Source: Actinophytocola sp963727495
GTDB lineage: Bacteria > Actinomycetota > Actinomycetes > Mycobacteriales > Pseudonocardiaceae
Reading direction: 5' to 3'
Length of the DNA: 64,000 nucleotides
Assembly: GCA_963727495.1 (NCBI GenBank)
Contig: CAVSGQ010000003.1
Location: 1-64,000 of the forward strand
The position numbers were made by a program, and so were the translations under genes. The notes beneath the pieces were generated by a model. The model made no database searches and was not told the origin of the DNA. It saw nothing but the letters and a program-made list of their open reading frames with translations. Of the stretch, positions 62,157 through 64,000 are shown piece after piece; position 1 is the stretch's first letter, and each line of letters starts with the position of its first letter.

Positions 62157-63592
62157 TCAATCAGAGACCGCGGCCCTCCGCCGGGACAGCGCGTCGACCG
62201 TGGCGGCGAGCAGCAGCACGAGGCCGGTGACGATGTTGACCACCGCGGCCGGCTGCCCGAGCAGGCCGAGACCGTTCTCCACGACCGCGAGCACCAGGCC
62301 ACCGATGACCGCGTGGGCGACCTTGCCCCGCCCGCCGAACAGCGACGTCCCGCCGATGACCGCCGCGCCGACGGCGAACAGCAGCGTGTTCAGCCCACCG
62401 GCCTGCGGGTCGACCGAGCCCGACCTTGGACGAGTAGATGATCGCACCGATCGCCGCCGCGCTCGCGGAAACGACGAACACGCTGGCCCTGATCTTGCTC
62501 ACATTGATACCGGCACGCCGGGCCGCTTCGGTGTTGCCGCCGACCGCGTAGATGTGCCGGCCGTACCGGGTCCGGTTGAGCACGTAGGTGCCCCGCCACC
62601 AGCAGCGCCAGGATGATCGGCACGACGTAGGGCACGCCGCGCGATGGTCACCAGGTCGGGGTTCGGGGACCGGTTCAGGGTCAGTGCCCAGGTCGACACC
62701 AGCGCGAGCACCGCCACCGACGATGACCTTGACCAGCACGATCGGCGTCGGCTTGGTCACGAGGCCCCGGCGCAGCCTGGTGAAGTGCTCGCCGAGCACC
62801 ACGAGCCGCGTAGCCACCGGCCGAGACCACGCACAGCACCCAGCTGCCGAACACCGACAGGCTTCCGTTGGCCACGTTGAACAGCACCGGCGAGGTGCGG
62901 ATGCCGAACATGCCGCCCTCGCCGATGAACTGCAGGATCACGCCCTGCCAGGTGATGAACAACGCCAGCGTCACGACGAACGACGGCATGCCGAACTTGG
63001 ACACCAGGAATCCGGTGAGGCAGCCGATCGAGGCGCCGACGCACACCGCGAGGATCATCTCGAGCCACGCGTTGGGAGACACGCCCAGCATCGCCATGAG
63101 CACCGCGATGAGGCTGAGCACGGCGCCTGCCCAGATCCGCATCAGCAGCGCGATCCCGGCGGCGAGCAGCATGCCGATGACGAACACGTAGAACACCGTG
63201 CTGCCCATGCCGCCGAGCAGGTTGCCGCCGCGCACGTAGTGCATCGCCATCACGGCCGCGCAGACGCCGGACAGCGTGCCCGCGGACAGGTCGATCTCGC
63301 CGAGCAGCAGGACGAAGACGAGGCCCATCGCGATGATCATCTTGCCGGCGCCCTGCGCGATCAGGTTCGCCGTGTTGTTCAGGGTCAGGAAGTTGTCCGA
63401 CAGCGCCCAGAACACGACCACCAGCGCGGCGAGCCCGAGCAGCGCGGGCAGCGAGCCGAGTTCGCCGCCGCGCAACCGCGCGAGGTAGTCGCGGATCGCC
63501 TCACCGGTGGACTGGGTCGTGGTGTCGATGCCGAAGTCGGAGATCGCGCCGCCGTTCGACGCGGTGTCGGCCTTGGCCGGGGTTTCCGTCAT
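62157..63592 (-). CDS. xylH: Sugar ABC transporter permease (XylH-like), several frame breaks
   Basis: About 478 residues intended. Intact from MTETPAKADTASNGGAIS through the BPD_transp_2 helices (LVFVLLLGEIDLSAGTLSG, FLVSKFGMPSFVVTLALFIT) to CVVSAGGYA. It then breaks near 62,808, 62,717, 62,643, 62,593 and 62,422, and ends intact with VDPQAGGLNTLLFAVGAAVI and LVLLLAATVDALSRRRA. Conserved segments such as YVLNRTRYGRHIYAVGGNTE survive between breaks, so read errors are likely. It forms a transporter with the adjacent ATPase; the substrate is probably xylose or a related sugar. Confidence 0.8.
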
Positions 63593-63614
63593 GGAGAGGT
63601 CCTCGGGTGAGTGA

Positions 63615-64000
63615 TCAGAGAGTGACTTGCTCGGGCCGCGCGAGGCCGAGATCACCGGAGCGACCAGCCGTGATCAGCTCGACGATCTGGCTGTGCGTGG
63701 TCTCCTTGGCAGGCAGGTCGGCCACCAGGCGTCCCAGGTACAACGTGGAGATGCGGTCGGCGACCTCGAACACGTCGGCCATGTTGTGGCTGATCAGCAC
63801 CACGCCGAGGCCCTGCTCGGCGAGGCGGCGGACCAGGTCGAGCACCTGCCGGGTCTGCGCGACACCGAGTGCGGCGGTCGGCTCGTCGAGCAGCACGACC
63901 TTGCTGTCCCACAGCACGGCCTTGGCGATGGCCACGGTCTGCCGCTGCCCACCGGACAGCGACGCGACCGGCGTGCGCACCGACTTGACCGTGCGGACCG
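63615..64000 (-). CDS. xylG: Sugar ABC transporter ATPase (XylG-like), partial
   Basis: The C-terminal ~127 residues of an ABC ATPase; the 5' part lies beyond the window. Visible: signature SLSGGQRQTVAIAKAVL, Walker B VVLLDEPTAALG, and the H-loop region VVLISHNMADVFEVADRI. The ending ARPEQVTL is 22 bases before the permease start. The gene order ATPase-permease-ROK is typical of xylose-type uptake loci. Confidence 0.88.
   Translation of the reverse strand, partial: VRTVKSVRTPVASLSGGQRQTVAIAKAVLWDSKVVLLDEPTAALGVAQTRQVLDLVRRLAEQGLGVVLISHNMADVFEVADRISTLYLGRLVADLPAKETTHSQIVELITAGRSGDLGLARPEQVTL

Noticed and set aside
1..64000. tRNA, rRNA, phage or insertion-sequence genes
   Set aside because: No cloverleaf, rRNA-like stretch, transposase motif or integrase motif was recognised on either strand by eye; a covariance-model and HMM search would be decisive.

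Overview
The window is very GC-rich, with almost every third codon position G or C and many GTG starts. It carries haem enzymes of the coproporphyrin type, a DUF3000 gene, a DUF4193 zinc-ribbon gene and an iniBAC locus. The block suhB-ppgK-sigA with ceoB/ceoC, DUF3159, DUF3710, dut, DUF3093, DUF4193 and a cei-like gene follows the order known from Mycobacterium tuberculosis (Rv2689c to Rv2703). Together these point to an actinobacterium, most likely of the Pseudonocardiaceae (Amycolatopsis-like). No rRNA, tRNA, CRISPR array or intact transposase was recognised.

Layout. 0-7 kb: an iniR-iniB-iniA-iniC-like locus on the minus strand, with a LuxR-type regulator, an Asn/Asp-rich IniB-like protein and two dynamin-like GTPases. 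7-20 kb: accessory genes. These are a secreted DUF6351 protein, a YdjM-like membrane hydrolase, a CynX-type MFS transporter with a very long disordered tail, an acidic protein, a truncated SDR gene, a large secreted multidomain beta-helix glycanase and a VOC protein. Decayed gene pieces and intergenic repeats lie between them. 20-26 kb: a remnant of an S8 protease, a metallophosphoesterase and a family III CoA transferase, then the haem genes hemQ, hemG/cgoX and hemE. 26-32 kb: DUF3000, a DJ-1-like protein, an M19 dipeptidase, an orphan response regulator, RNase D and DUF72. 32-36 kb: a Ser/Thr kinase fused to a PstS-like extracellular domain, convergent with a two-component system. 36-44 kb: an HxlR regulator, an acyl-CoA dehydrogenase, dxs, and a pair of proline-rich proteins, one with a YezG-like domain. 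44-58 kb: the conserved RNA methyltransferase/APC permease/Trk/dut/sigA block, interrupted by an XRE-DUF397 pair. 58-64 kb: an EamA exporter, a DUF7455 protein, a large alpha-helical protein, and a sugar-ABC locus of a ROK repressor, a XylH-like permease and a XylG-like ATPase that runs off the end.

How genes work together. The three hem genes overlap or nearly touch and form one minus-strand operon for the last steps to haem. The ini genes look co-transcribed, with a regulator directly upstream. The ROK repressor probably controls the sugar transporter beside it. The kinase-PstS fusion and its two-component neighbour may form an envelope-sensing module.

Sequence quality. Many genes carry single-base frame breaks that are repaired by changing one base. 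They are dense at 45.8-48.45 kb and 62.4-62.8 kb and scattered elsewhere (near 15.41, 20.00, 41.90, 42.08, 44.05 and 50.50 kb). The proteins on both sides of each break are well preserved, so most are probably sequencing errors rather than pseudogenes. Coordinates for those genes are given as the whole intended span.
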